Origin: Bacteroidia bacterium
GTDB taxonomy: Bacteria; Bacteroidota; Bacteroidia; Bacteroidales; Azobacteroidaceae
NCBI GenBank assembly: GCA_025996865.1
Contig: BNTV01000004.1
Coordinates: forward strand, 1 to 64,000
DNA length: 64,000 nucleotides
Reading direction: 5' to 3'
The notes under the pieces are model-generated. The model was given only the letters and a program-made list of their open reading frames with translations. It was not told the origin of the DNA and made no database searches. Numbering within the stretch: the first letter of the stretch is position 1; every line of letters begins with the position of its first letter. Positions 8,758 through 17,036 of the stretch are shown here, one piece after another. Both the position numbers and the translations under genes were made by a program.

Positions 8758-11235
8758 ATGTACAGCAAAATAATCAACGGCATGGCAACTGCTATTATGG
8801 TAGCAGGCGTATGCTTGTTCTTTTCCACGTGTCGCAGCCGGACAACTGCCCCTGCGCCGCTTTCCATATCCGGAATCTATCCACATTTAGCCCATTACAA
8901 TGAAGAAGGCGAGTGCGGTCATGGAGCAGTAGTCCCCTGGGCAGGCAGTCTGTGGACAATCACGTATGGTCCTCATCTTCCATTGGGTTCATCCGATAAA
9001 TTGTATCAGATAACTCCGGAACTGGAGAATATCATCCGCTCTGAAAGTATCGGCGGCACGCCTGCCAACCGTATGATTCATAAAGAAAGTAACCGGCTTT
9101 TCATCGGCTCTTATATCATTGACGAACAAGCCCATGTTCGCACCATTCCCCTTTCAGTAATGGCGGGTCGGCTTACAGGTAACGCCCGACACTTGACCCG
9201 TCCGGCGGATAAAATTTATTACGCGACCATGGAAGAGGGCTTTTACGAAGTAGATGTGAACACCTTGGAGGTAAACGAACTGTATAAAGACGGAAACCTG
9301 ATTCCGAAAACCACCGGTCAGATGGCGCAATCCAACTCCCTGCTTCCCGGTGTGCATGGCAAGGGCGTATATTCCGGACAGGGCGTATTAGTCTATAGCA
9401 ATAACGGCGAAGATACCAAAGAAGCCTTGCGGAAATTTGATGTGGAGGCCGGTTCATTGTCCGAATGGGACGGCAAAGACTGGAAACTGATTCGCCGCAA
9501 TCAATTTACGGAAGTAACCGGTCCCGGAGGTATTTATGGCAATGCAAATGCGGCAACCGACCCTGTTTGGGTAAACGGTTGGGATTATAAATCATTGTTG
9601 TTGGGCGTTCGCGATGCGGAGAAAGGATGGACGTTTTTCCGTCTGCCCAAAGCAAGTTACTCGTATGACGGCGCACATGGATGGAATACGGAATGGCCCC
9701 GCATACGTGATGTCGGTACACCGGAACAACCGGACTATCTGATGACGATGCACGGGATGTTTTGGCACTTCCCCCAAACATTTACGGCATCCAATACTGC
9801 CGGACTTCGCCCCATGTCGGCTTATCTGAAAGTAATCGGCGATTTTGCGCGGTGGAACAACCAATTAGTGTTTGGCTGTGATGATTCCGCACAAAAAGAG
9901 TTTCTCAACAAACGCAAAACGAAGGGCGGTATCGAAGGTCCCGGACAATCCAATTCCAATCTATGGTTTACCTCTGTTGACCAACCCGCTCATCTCGGAC
10001 CTGACAATGCCGGCGGCTACGTATGGTTTAATGAGGATATTCAGGCAAATACCACCTCCGAACCGTTCCTTTTTACCGGATGGGATACTCGCAGCGCCTG
10101 GTTAACAAATTCAGGCAAACAAGCCGTAACTTTCAGTTTTGAGATTGACACCCAAGGGACAGGCGAGTGGAAGTCTTTGAGACAGGAGAAAATGGAAGCA
10201 GGCGAATCGAAACTGCTCGCCTTTGGTCATGATGAACAGGGCGAATGGGTAAGAGTGTCGGCAGACAAAGCCACAAAAGCAAGCCTCGCCTTTGTCTATG
10301 GCGAAAAAGATTCCCGAACCACGCAAGCTGACGTCATTTTTGATGGCATCGCAACCATTGACAGCAGAACCTCTTTGGGCGGATTGCTTTACGGATTGGG
10401 GAACAATCGCCGGGCACTCGGATTGTTGGCAAATACGGATAGCGGTGAAACAGCCTATTACGAAGCGGATGAGCAACTGAATATTGTACCCAAAGAGGAT
10501 ACGGAAACAGCAACATTCATCCGTACTAAATTCGCCATTCCGCAACAAGCCGTTGAAATAGAAAAGGGTTCGGTTTTGATTGTTGATGATGCCGGTCGCC
10601 GGTGGCGTCTGCCTTTGGGCGATGAACGTTACACGGAAGCCACCCGGAAAGGTTCGTTGCGCATTTGCCGGGAAGTGGCTACCGAGCGTGATTTGTTTAA
10701 TTGCCACGGCACTTTTTACGAATTGCCCGCCGAAAATGCCGACGGTTATGCCAAAATCCGTCCGATTGCTTCGCACAATTTGAAAATCAACGATTATGCC
10801 TCTTACCGGGGTTTATTAATAATTTCGGGTATAAACCCCAACGCAAAAGCCCATTCGCATCTATTTGTTTCCAAAGATAAAAAAGCGGCTCTCTGGGCGG
10901 GCGCGATTGACGACCTTTGGAAATTGGGAAAACCGGTCGGACATGGCGGACCTTGGGTGGATAGCAAAGTGTCGGCAAATATTCCTTCCGACCCTTACCT
11001 GATTGGTTATTATGATCAGCGAACCCTGGATTTATCGCACCAATCCGCAGGAAACATCACATTCACCGTAGAAGTCGATCCTACCGGCGATGGAAACTGG
11101 GTGAAATACAAACAATTTACAGTCAAACAAGGGGATAAGTTCGCGTATCGTTTTCCCGAATCTTTTTTGGCACGGTGGATTAGAATAGTTGCCGACAAAA
11201 ATACAACGGCAACAGCATGGTTAGAATACAAATAA
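8758..11235 (+). CDS. large secreted lipoprotein of unknown function in the Sus-like locus
   Basis: 825 residues from the ATG at 8758; an upstream TTG at 8731 lies inside the hairpin and is unlikely. The signal peptide ends in a lipobox (FFSTC). Two similar beta-rich segments are visible: VTFSFEIDTQGTGEW with later WVRVSADKATKASLAF, and ITFTVEVDPTGDGNW with later WIRIVADKNTTATAW at the C-terminus. These look like a repeated beta-sandwich module, with the N-terminal half possibly a beta-propeller. I do not recognise a named family. Position between susD and two peptidases suggests a role in binding or processing the imported substrate at the surface. Confidence 0.8.
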   Translation: MYSKIINGMATAIMVAGVCLFFSTCRSRTTAPAPLSISGIYPHLAHYNEEGECGHGAVVPWAGSLWTITYGPHLPLGSSDKLYQITPELENIIRSESIGGTPANRMIHKESNRLFIGSYIIDEQAHVRTIPLSVMAGRLTGNARHLTRPADKIYYATMEEGFYEVDVNTLEVNELYKDGNLIPKTTGQMAQSNSLLPGVHGKGVYSGQGVLVYSNNGEDTKEALRKFDVEAGSLSEWDGKDWKLIRRNQFTEVTGPGGIYGNANAATDPVWVNGWDYKSLLLGVRDAEKGWTFFRLPKASYSYDGAHGWNTEWPRIRDVGTPEQPDYLMTMHGMFWHFPQTFTASNTAGLRPMSAYLKVIGDFARWNNQLVFGCDDSAQKEFLNKRKTKGGIEGPGQSNSNLWFTSVDQPAHLGPDNAGGYVWFNEDIQANTTSEPFLFTGWDTRSAWLTNSGKQAVTFSFEIDTQGTGEWKSLRQEKMEAGESKLLAFGHDEQGEWVRVSADKATKASLAFVYGEKDSRTTQADVIFDGIATIDSRTSLGGLLYGLGNNRRALGLLANTDSGETAYYEADEQLNIVPKEDTETATFIRTKFAIPQQAVEIEKGSVLIVDDAGRRWRLPLGDERYTEATRKGSLRICREVATERDLFNCHGTFYELPAENADGYAKIRPIASHNLKINDYASYRGLLIISGINPNAKAHSHLFVSKDKKAALWAGAIDDLWKLGKPVGHGGPWVDSKVSANIPSDPYLIGYYDQRTLDLSHQSAGNITFTVEVDPTGDGNWVKYKQFTVKQGDKFAYRFPESFLARWIRIVADKNTTATAWLEYK

Positions 11236-11250
11236 ATAAAATAATATATT

Positions 11251-12498
11251 ATGAACAAAAGAATATTTACAGGAACAGGCATTTTTATTCTCGGAGTATT
11301 GGGAATATTCTTGCAATGCAATGCAAAAGAACTGCAAATTGATGCCGATTTTCCCGGCGGCAACATCATCGTGAACAGTATCGAAGGCGATACCATCCGT
11401 TTACAGCAGGACTTGAGGGATACAGAGGGACGCTGGTTTTACTGGTCGTTCCGTATTAGGGGAGCCGAAGGCAGAAAACTGAATTTTGTTTTCACAAACG
11501 GCAGTGTTATCAGTTCACGAGGTCCTGCAATCAGCACGGACGGTGGAGAAACATGGCGTTGGCTGGGTGATCTTGGTTTTTCCACAACAGCGTTTCAATA
11601 CCGGTTCGGAAAAAATGAAAAGGAAGTCTATTTCGGTATGGGAATGAATTACACGGAAAAAAACCTCTCCCGTTTTCTCGAAAAATACAAGGACAATCCG
11701 TATCTGAAAGTAGAAACACTTTGTAAAACGAAGAAAGGGCGCAATGTGGAACTGCTCCGAATTTATGACAGCAACAAAACCCCCGATTTCAAAATATTCC
11801 TGTCATCACGACACCATAGTGGCGAAATGATGGCAACATACGCTCTTGAAGGAATTATTGAAACCACTCTTTCCGATTCGGAAGATGGTCGCTGGCTGCG
11901 GGAGCACGCCGATTTTTTCATCGTCCCATTAGTGGATAAAGACGGTGTGGAAGACGGCGATCAAGGCAAAAACCGCCGTCCGCATGACCACAACCGCGAT
12001 TATATTCAGAAAATTTATCCCGAAGTTCAGGCAATCACCGAACAGGTTCCTCTATGGCTTGATGGAAAACCTCTCCTTTTCTTCGATATGCACTGCCCCT
12101 GGCTTCGTGGTGGCGATGATGGCAATGATAAGAACAAGGGTACCAACGAATACGCTTATTTCGTTCTTCGTAATCCGGAAATTTACCCTAATACTGTTGC
12201 ACAAAATCAACGGTTTGGAAAAATTCTGGAAGCAGAAAGAAAAGGAGCCATCCCTTACAAAGAATCATGGAATATTCCGTATGGTATGTTATGGAATACT
12301 CATGAAGCAGATTATTATAAAACAACAACCTTTCGAAGCTCCGGTGAATGGGGGGAAAAACTACCCAATACAGTCCTTTCCGGAGGCTTGGAGTTTCCTT
12401 TTGCCAATTCGTCCGGAGTAGTTGTTGATGTCAACTCTGCACGAGACTTTGGAAGAGACCTTGCACGCGCTGTCCGGGTATATTTGGAAACTAATTGA
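11251..12498 (+). CDS. M14-family zinc carboxypeptidase-like lipoprotein, copy 1
   Basis: 415 residues with a probable lipobox (FLQC, Cys 23). The M14 metal-binding signature HxxE is at His189-Glu192 in SSRHHSGEMMATYALEG, the third ligand is likely His281 in FFDMHCPW, and Glu381 in GGLEFPFAN is the likely catalytic glutamate. An N-terminal beta domain (about 30-125) precedes the peptidase. It lies 15 bases after the 825-residue lipoprotein, consistent with one operon, and should trim C-terminal residues from peptides at the cell surface. A near-identical tandem copy follows after 14 bases. Confidence 0.88.
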   Translation: MNKRIFTGTGIFILGVLGIFLQCNAKELQIDADFPGGNIIVNSIEGDTIRLQQDLRDTEGRWFYWSFRIRGAEGRKLNFVFTNGSVISSRGPAISTDGGETWRWLGDLGFSTTAFQYRFGKNEKEVYFGMGMNYTEKNLSRFLEKYKDNPYLKVETLCKTKKGRNVELLRIYDSNKTPDFKIFLSSRHHSGEMMATYALEGIIETTLSDSEDGRWLREHADFFIVPLVDKDGVEDGDQGKNRRPHDHNRDYIQKIYPEVQAITEQVPLWLDGKPLLFFDMHCPWLRGGDDGNDKNKGTNEYAYFVLRNPEIYPNTVAQNQRFGKILEAERKGAIPYKESWNIPYGMLWNTHEADYYKTTTFRSSGEWGEKLPNTVLSGGLEFPFANSSGVVVDVNSARDFGRDLARAVRVYLETN

Positions 12499-12512
12499 AG
12501 TATGACAACATT

Positions 12513-13760
12513 ATGAACAAAAGAATATTTATAGGAACAAGCATTTTTATTCTCGGAGTATTGGGAATATTCTTGCAATGCAATGCAAAAGAACTGCAAA
12601 TTGACGCCGATTTTCCCGGCGGCAACATCATCGTGAACAGTATCGAAGGCGATACCATCCGTTTACAGCAAGACTTGAGGGATACAGAGGGGCGCTGGTT
12701 TTACTGGTCGTTCCGTATAAGGGGAGCCGAAGGAAGAAAACTGAATTTTGTTTTCACAAACGGCAGTGTTATCAGTTCACGAGGTCCTGCAATCAGCACG
12801 GACGGTGGAGAAACATGGCGCTGGCTGGGTGATCTTGGTTTTTCCGCAACAGCGTTTCAATATCAGTTCGGAAAGAATGAAAAGGAAGTCTATTTCGGTA
12901 TGGGAATGAATTACACGGAAAAAAAACTCTCCCGTTTTCTCGAAAAATACAAGGACAATCCGTATCTGAAAGTAGAAACGCTTTGTAAAACGAAGAAAGG
13001 ACGCAATGTGGAACTGCTCCGAATTTACGACAGCCACAAAACCCCCGATTTCAAAATATTCCTGTCATCACGACACCATAGTGGCGAAATGATGGCAACA
13101 TACGCTCTTGAAGGAATTATTGAAACCACTCTTTCCGATTCGGAAGATGGCCGCTGGCTGCGGGAGCACGCCGAATTTTTCATCGTCCCATTAGTGGATA
13201 AAGACGGTGTGGAAGATGGCGATCAAGGCAAAAACCGCCGTCCGCATGACCACTGCCGCGATTATATTCAGAAAATTTATCCCGAAATTCAGGCAATCAC
13301 CGAACAGGTCCCTCTATGGCTTGATGGAAAACCTCTCTTTTTCTTCGATATGCACTGCCCCTGGCTTCGTGGTGGCGATGATGGCAATGATACAGATAAG
13401 GGTACCAACGAATACACTTATCTCGTTGGTTATAATCCGGAAATTTCCCCTAATACTATTGAACAATATCAACGGTTTGGGAAAATTCTGGAAGCAGAAA
13501 GAAAAGGAGCCATCCCGTACAAAGAATCATGGAATATTCCGTATGGTAAATCATGGAATACTTCTGCAAATTATCATAAAACATCAAACCTTCGCCCCCC
13601 CGGTGAATGGGCAGCAACACTACCCAATGCAGTCTTTGCCGGAAGCATTGAGATTCCTTTTGCCAATTCGTCCGGAGTAGTTGTTGATACCAACTCTGCA
13701 CGGGACTTGGGAAGAGACCTTGCACGCGCTATCCGGGTATATTTGGAGAGTAAAGTGTAA
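12513..13760 (+). CDS. M14-family zinc carboxypeptidase-like lipoprotein, copy 2
   Basis: 415 residues from the ATG at 12513; an in-frame TTG at 12495 overlaps the previous stop region and has no support. It duplicates the preceding gene: about ten differences in the first 285 residues, then many in residues 286-390 (for example NEYTYLVGYNPEI against NEYAYFVLRNPEI, and GSIEIPFAN against GGLEFPFAN), then close identity again. HxxE, the DMH histidine and the late glutamate are all kept, so both copies look active. The changed segment is where substrate specificity is expected in M14 enzymes. Confidence 0.88.
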   Translation: MNKRIFIGTSIFILGVLGIFLQCNAKELQIDADFPGGNIIVNSIEGDTIRLQQDLRDTEGRWFYWSFRIRGAEGRKLNFVFTNGSVISSRGPAISTDGGETWRWLGDLGFSATAFQYQFGKNEKEVYFGMGMNYTEKKLSRFLEKYKDNPYLKVETLCKTKKGRNVELLRIYDSHKTPDFKIFLSSRHHSGEMMATYALEGIIETTLSDSEDGRWLREHAEFFIVPLVDKDGVEDGDQGKNRRPHDHCRDYIQKIYPEIQAITEQVPLWLDGKPLFFFDMHCPWLRGGDDGNDTDKGTNEYTYLVGYNPEISPNTIEQYQRFGKILEAERKGAIPYKESWNIPYGKSWNTSANYHKTSNLRPPGEWAATLPNAVFAGSIEIPFANSSGVVVDTNSARDLGRDLARAIRVYLESKV

Positions 13761-13788
13761 TTGCGGATAATGGCTAAATATTAAATTG

Positions 13789-13906
13789 AGGTGCTGAACC
13801 CGGAAGACCGTAAGGTCTTCTACTTGGGTAACCCCGCGGCAAGCGAAGCGCAGCCCGGGGTAGAGCAACCCCTCATCATCCCATCAACTCCGATATAGGA
13901 GTTGAA
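13789..13906. repeat. left arm of an 805-bp giant inverted repeat (REP-like)
   Basis: This arm is matched almost perfectly, in reverse, by 14480-14593. It contains smaller palindromes such as GAAGACCGTAAGGTCTTC (13803-13820), the GC-rich pair CCCCGCGGCAAGCGAAGCG with CCCGGGG, and the hairpin CAACTCCGATATAGGAGTTG. Nested small palindromes of this kind are typical of REP/BIME sequences moved by RAYT transposases; a RAYT remnant starts directly next to it. Confidence 0.75.
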
Positions 13907-13907
13907 T

Positions 13908-14119
13908 TTATTCGCCCTGCCAAAACCATTTTTCATCCAAATCAATTCCATTCTCTTTGAAAAGACGCCTTATCTCGTCAACAAAACTTTCCTTTTTATG
14001 GTGTTCCTGCTGATTTTTTTTGAACTTGACTCTTTTATATCCTTTATGTAATCGGCTAAAGCAACCGAAGGATGTAAATCGGATAACAGGTGATAAAGAA
14101 TTTGACTATAAGCGGACAT
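13908..14119 (-). pseudogene. remnant of a REP-associated tyrosine transposase (RAYT, IS200-like)
   Basis: Reading the minus strand from the ATG at 14119 gives MSAYSQILYH fused to LLSDLHPSVALADYIKDIK, two conserved segments of the TnpA-REP family that are normally far apart. After a second junction and frameshift it continues as NQQEHHKKESFVDEIRRLFK and ends EKWFWQGE. The catalytic HUH region between the first two segments and the tyrosine region are missing, so the gene is dead. The recognisable pieces and the flanking REP-like arms together make the family call fairly secure. Confidence 0.75.
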
Positions 14120-14198
14120 AACTGTTTTGATTTTAATAAGTTATTGGTTGTATTTTCCTGTTTGCAAATGTAGTTGTTTTTTATAAAATAGCAATGCT

Positions 14199-14459
14199 TG
14201 GGTGTACGACAAATCTCCCAATTAGTGTTTAACGATTATCAGGAGATGTCTCCACTCGCTGCGCTCGGTCGACATGACGCGGCTGCAAAAGGGGAAAGGA
14301 GGGGGAAGAAACGGCGGCTTCGCCGCCGTTTCTTCCCCCTCCACCCACATCTCAATGTTTTACCGTCATGCCGACTAAGCCAACGAGGAACGAGGAGGCG
14401 CATGGAGACATCTACCGATAATCGTTAAACACTAATTGGGAAATTTGTCGTACACCCCA
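14199..14459. repeat. inner nested inverted repeat
   Basis: Arms 14199-14254 and 14402-14459 are inverted repeats that begin and end with TGTACGACAAAT and its complement and contain CCCAATTAGTGTTTAACGAT. Between them lies a second strong hairpin, GGGGGAAGAAACGGCGGC with its complement around 14307-14345. The outer motif ATTTGTCGTACACCCC recurs at the start of the MarR gene at 52203. No protein is supported here. It looks like a non-autonomous palindromic element nested in the larger repeat. Confidence 0.7.
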
Positions 14460-14479
14460 ATGCTTTTGAAGTAAATAAG

Positions 14480-14593
14480 TTCAACTCCTCGGAGTTGAGG
14501 GGATGATGAGGGGTCGCTCTACCCCGGGCTGCGCTTCGCTTGCCGCGGGGTTACCCAAATAGAAGACCTTACGGTCTTCCGGGTTCAGCACCT
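14480..14593. repeat. right arm of the giant inverted repeat
   Basis: This is the reverse complement of 13789-13906 with only a few mismatches over about 110 bp. The two arms plus contents span 13789-14593. Confidence 0.75.
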
Positions 14594-14712
14594 AACTATT
14601 CCATTCGGACAGTCTATTGGGAATACATTCTCCTGATGACCCGCGATGGAAGCAAAGACATCATGATTGATCCGGGTCGTCAGATGGGCGCGATGAGTGA
14701 TTTTGCTTATAT

Positions 14713-14859
14713 GTGAAATCCGTAGAGAAAAAACGGGAAGAAGCCCTCATTCAGTTGGCAAAATACCGCGATTCGCATCTGTTTGCAGGTCGTACGGATG
14801 TCCGTTATCTATCGGTGATATTCATCGGTAAAGACAAATACGAAATAATTGAGAATTAA
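14713..14859 (+). pseudogene. C-terminal fragment, probably of a PD-(D/E)XK AAA-ATPase-like protein
   Basis: A 48-residue open stretch without its own start or upstream body reads VKSVEKKREEALIQLAKYRD, then FAGRTDVRYLSVIFIGKD and ends soon after. The pattern of an ALxQxxxYxD helix followed by a strand that ends a nuclease fold matches the C-terminus of the AAA-ATPase-like/DUF1703 family. Upstream (14600-14712) another short open stretch, EYILLMTRDGSKDIMIDPG, is of unknown origin. Function is lost. Confidence 0.45.
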
Positions 14860-14874
14860 ATAATACGGAGAAAA

Positions 14875-15750
14875 TCAAGAAAAAATCATAGATACAAGTA
14901 GCACCGACTTCAAACTCATATCCAAACTCTTAACCGAATGAGTAAGCGCCCCGACGGAAACATAATCCACCCCGGTTTCGGCATAATTGCGAATCGTATC
15001 GAACGTGATGCCGCCCGAAGATTCCAATTCATATCTTCCGGCAACCAACTCAACGGCTTTGCGGGTATCTTCGACAGTGAAATTGTCTAACATAATGCGA
15101 TCAACTCCACCTACTTCCAGGACTTGGTTTAATTCGTCAAAATTCCGCACCTCTATTTCAATCGGTAAAGTCTTTCCCTGGGAAAACAAATACTGTTTGG
15201 CGCGTACAATCGCTTTTTCGATTCCGCCGGCAAAATCAACGTGATTGTCTTTCAGGAGAATCATGTCGAAAAGTCCGATCCGGTGATTCGTTCCACCGCC
15301 TATCCGGACGGCTTCTTTTTCGAGAATTCGCATGCCCGGCGTTGTTTTGCGCGTATCCAGAACGCGGGTTTTTGTGCCTTCGAGTTTTTCCACGTACTTG
15401 CGGGTTGTCGTGGCAATTCCGCTCATCCGTTGCATCACGTTGAGTACCAAGCGTTCGGTTTGTAATAACGATTGCGTTTTACCTTCAACCGTGAAAGCGA
15501 TGTCTCCGTATTTTACCTTTGCTCCGTCGTGAATAAAAACCGTCATCTTCAAATCAGGATCAAAAGCGTGGAAGATCCTTCCGGCCATCTCAACGCCGGC
15601 CAAAATACCGTCGTCTTTAATGATCAATTGCATTTTTCCCTGCGCCGATTCGGGAATGGTACTTAATGTCGTATGGTCGCCTTCGCCGATATCTTCGGAA
15701 AAAGACAGGCGGATTAGTTCGTCAATTAATTGATCGCTAATCTTTTCCAT
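14875..15750 (-). CDS. nadC: nicotinate-nucleotide pyrophosphorylase (carboxylating)
   Basis: A 291-residue enzyme of NAD synthesis that makes nicotinate mononucleotide from quinolinate and phosphoribosyl pyrophosphate. Family motifs are clear: EDIGEGDHTT near the N-terminus, NVMQRMSGIATTTRKYV, VLDTRKTTPGMRILEK, GGGTNHRIGLFDMILLKDNH and the C-terminal ESSGGITFDTIRNYAETGVD. The catalytic arginines, histidine and lysine in these motifs are present. It lies two bases after the C1 peptidase on the same strand, so the two are probably co-transcribed from the promoter near 16973. The last residues (LLVSMIFS) differ from the usual short tail but do no evident harm. Confidence 0.96.
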   Translation of the reverse strand: MEKISDQLIDELIRLSFSEDIGEGDHTTLSTIPESAQGKMQLIIKDDGILAGVEMAGRIFHAFDPDLKMTVFIHDGAKVKYGDIAFTVEGKTQSLLQTERLVLNVMQRMSGIATTTRKYVEKLEGTKTRVLDTRKTTPGMRILEKEAVRIGGGTNHRIGLFDMILLKDNHVDFAGGIEKAIVRAKQYLFSQGKTLPIEIEVRNFDELNQVLEVGGVDRIMLDNFTVEDTRKAVELVAGRYELESSGGITFDTIRNYAETGVDYVSVGALTHSVKSLDMSLKSVLLVSMIFS

Positions 15751-15752
15751 TT

Positions 15753-16946
15753 TTATTTTATGCCTAATTTGTTTTTAATATTTTTCGGAAGAGCATCTTT
15801 ATGCACCACAACGCTAATCGTTTTGTATTCCACGAAAGGCACGGAAGCATACCAGATTCCATTGTAAGGACTTGCCGTTCCCCACGAATTTTTTACCAAA
15901 TAATATTTACTGCCGTTCTGATCCTGGGCTTTACCATAAATCAACATGCCGTGATCGTCTCCGGTTTCGTAATTGTCAAATCCTTTCTGACGCATTTGTT
16001 GCGTAATTTTCTTTTCGGGAACCGGTTGCGACAGATTTTTGAAATATTCATCCCTTTCCCTTTGGGTGAGTCCCAACCAATGCGCCTGATCCGAACCGGG
16101 ACCTTCTTTGGCGTCCTCATCGGGAACGACGGCAATGCCTTTGCGGGTAAATCCGCTTTCGCTTACATCAGAAGCCCAAGCTGCCGTATAACCTTTATCT
16201 ATCGCATTATCAATTATTTGCATCATTTCGTCCAAAGGAACATTGTAGGATTCCGCCCATCTCCAGTTATCGGGAACTTCAATCGCAAATGAAGTGTAAA
16301 ACGGATGATGCGTGAAAGAAGTGATTGAAACGTAATCTTCGGGATGAATTCCTAAAAACTGAGTGAAACTTTTGGGTGTATAACTTTTCCCGTTGTAGGT
16401 AAATGTTTCGGGACATTGGCCCAGATAGGCATCCAAAATTCCGGTAAAGCCTTGATACCAAGCGGTAGATAATTTTCTGCCCTGATTTTTAATGATGACA
16501 TCAATGTAAACTTTCAGCAAATTATCCAATTCCGCATGCCGGTGAATCGTGTCGCCGTAATTCAAACCCGTTTGCAGGTCGTTCGGTACAATCCCATGGT
16601 CTCTGATACAGTCCAATACATCGGCAAACGAGCCTCCGCCCGCAAAATTAACGGTGCCGTGCATGCGAACATATTTTTGTGCTTTTTCGCTGTAATTTTG
16701 ATGTACGACAAACATTTCGGACAAGTCAAATGTTCCTTTTCCCATACGCAACAATTCCGCTTCAATCAATCCTATACCGGAAAAAGACCAGCATGTTCCC
16801 GAACTGGATTGATTTTTTACCGGTGTAATCGGAATTTCTTTAATGGTTGTAAACTGGAATATGTCAGTTTTGTTTGCGGTTTGTTCTTGTGCAAATACCG
16901 ACAGGCCTAAGCAGATACCGAATAGTAGAATAAATAAACGTTTCAT
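15753..16946 (-). CDS. secreted C1-family cysteine peptidase (aminopeptidase C/bleomycin hydrolase type)
   Basis: 397 residues with a signal peptide ending near VFAQ. The papain-fold triad is visible: Cys52 in SSGTCWSFSG, the histidine in DDHGMLIYG and the asparagine in VKNSWGTASPYNG. A periplasmic or exported form of this family is common in Bacteroidales and acts in peptide turnover. A TATCTTTG box 27 bases upstream on the minus strand marks the promoter. It stands head to head with the NfeD-type gene. Confidence 0.92.
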   Translation of the reverse strand: MKRLFILLFGICLGLSVFAQEQTANKTDIFQFTTIKEIPITPVKNQSSSGTCWSFSGIGLIEAELLRMGKGTFDLSEMFVVHQNYSEKAQKYVRMHGTVNFAGGGSFADVLDCIRDHGIVPNDLQTGLNYGDTIHRHAELDNLLKVYIDVIIKNQGRKLSTAWYQGFTGILDAYLGQCPETFTYNGKSYTPKSFTQFLGIHPEDYVSITSFTHHPFYTSFAIEVPDNWRWAESYNVPLDEMMQIIDNAIDKGYTAAWASDVSESGFTRKGIAVVPDEDAKEGPGSDQAHWLGLTQRERDEYFKNLSQPVPEKKITQQMRQKGFDNYETGDDHGMLIYGKAQDQNGSKYYLVKNSWGTASPYNGIWYASVPFVEYKTISVVVHKDALPKNIKNKLGIK

Positions 16947-16972
16947 AATATTTTTACGCTAATAATTTTTCG

Positions 16973-17011
16973 CAAAGATAATGAATTATTCTAACATTTT
17001 ATATACTTTTG
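16973..17011. promoter_or_regulatory. divergent promoter pair
   Basis: On the minus strand TATCTTTG (16973-16980) fits the -7 box for the C1 peptidase. On the plus strand TACTTTTG (17004-17011) fits the -7 box for the NfeD-type gene, 25 bases before its start. The two boxes are 23 bp apart, so the two polymerases would exclude each other. Neither -33 element is strong. Confidence 0.55.
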
Positions 17012-17036
17012 TAGCAATTATGATGTCATGTAAACA

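Noticed and set aside
14198..14428. 76-codon frame in the nested inverted repeat
   Set aside because: It is encoded by the two arms and central hairpin of a palindromic element; composition is dictated by the repeat.
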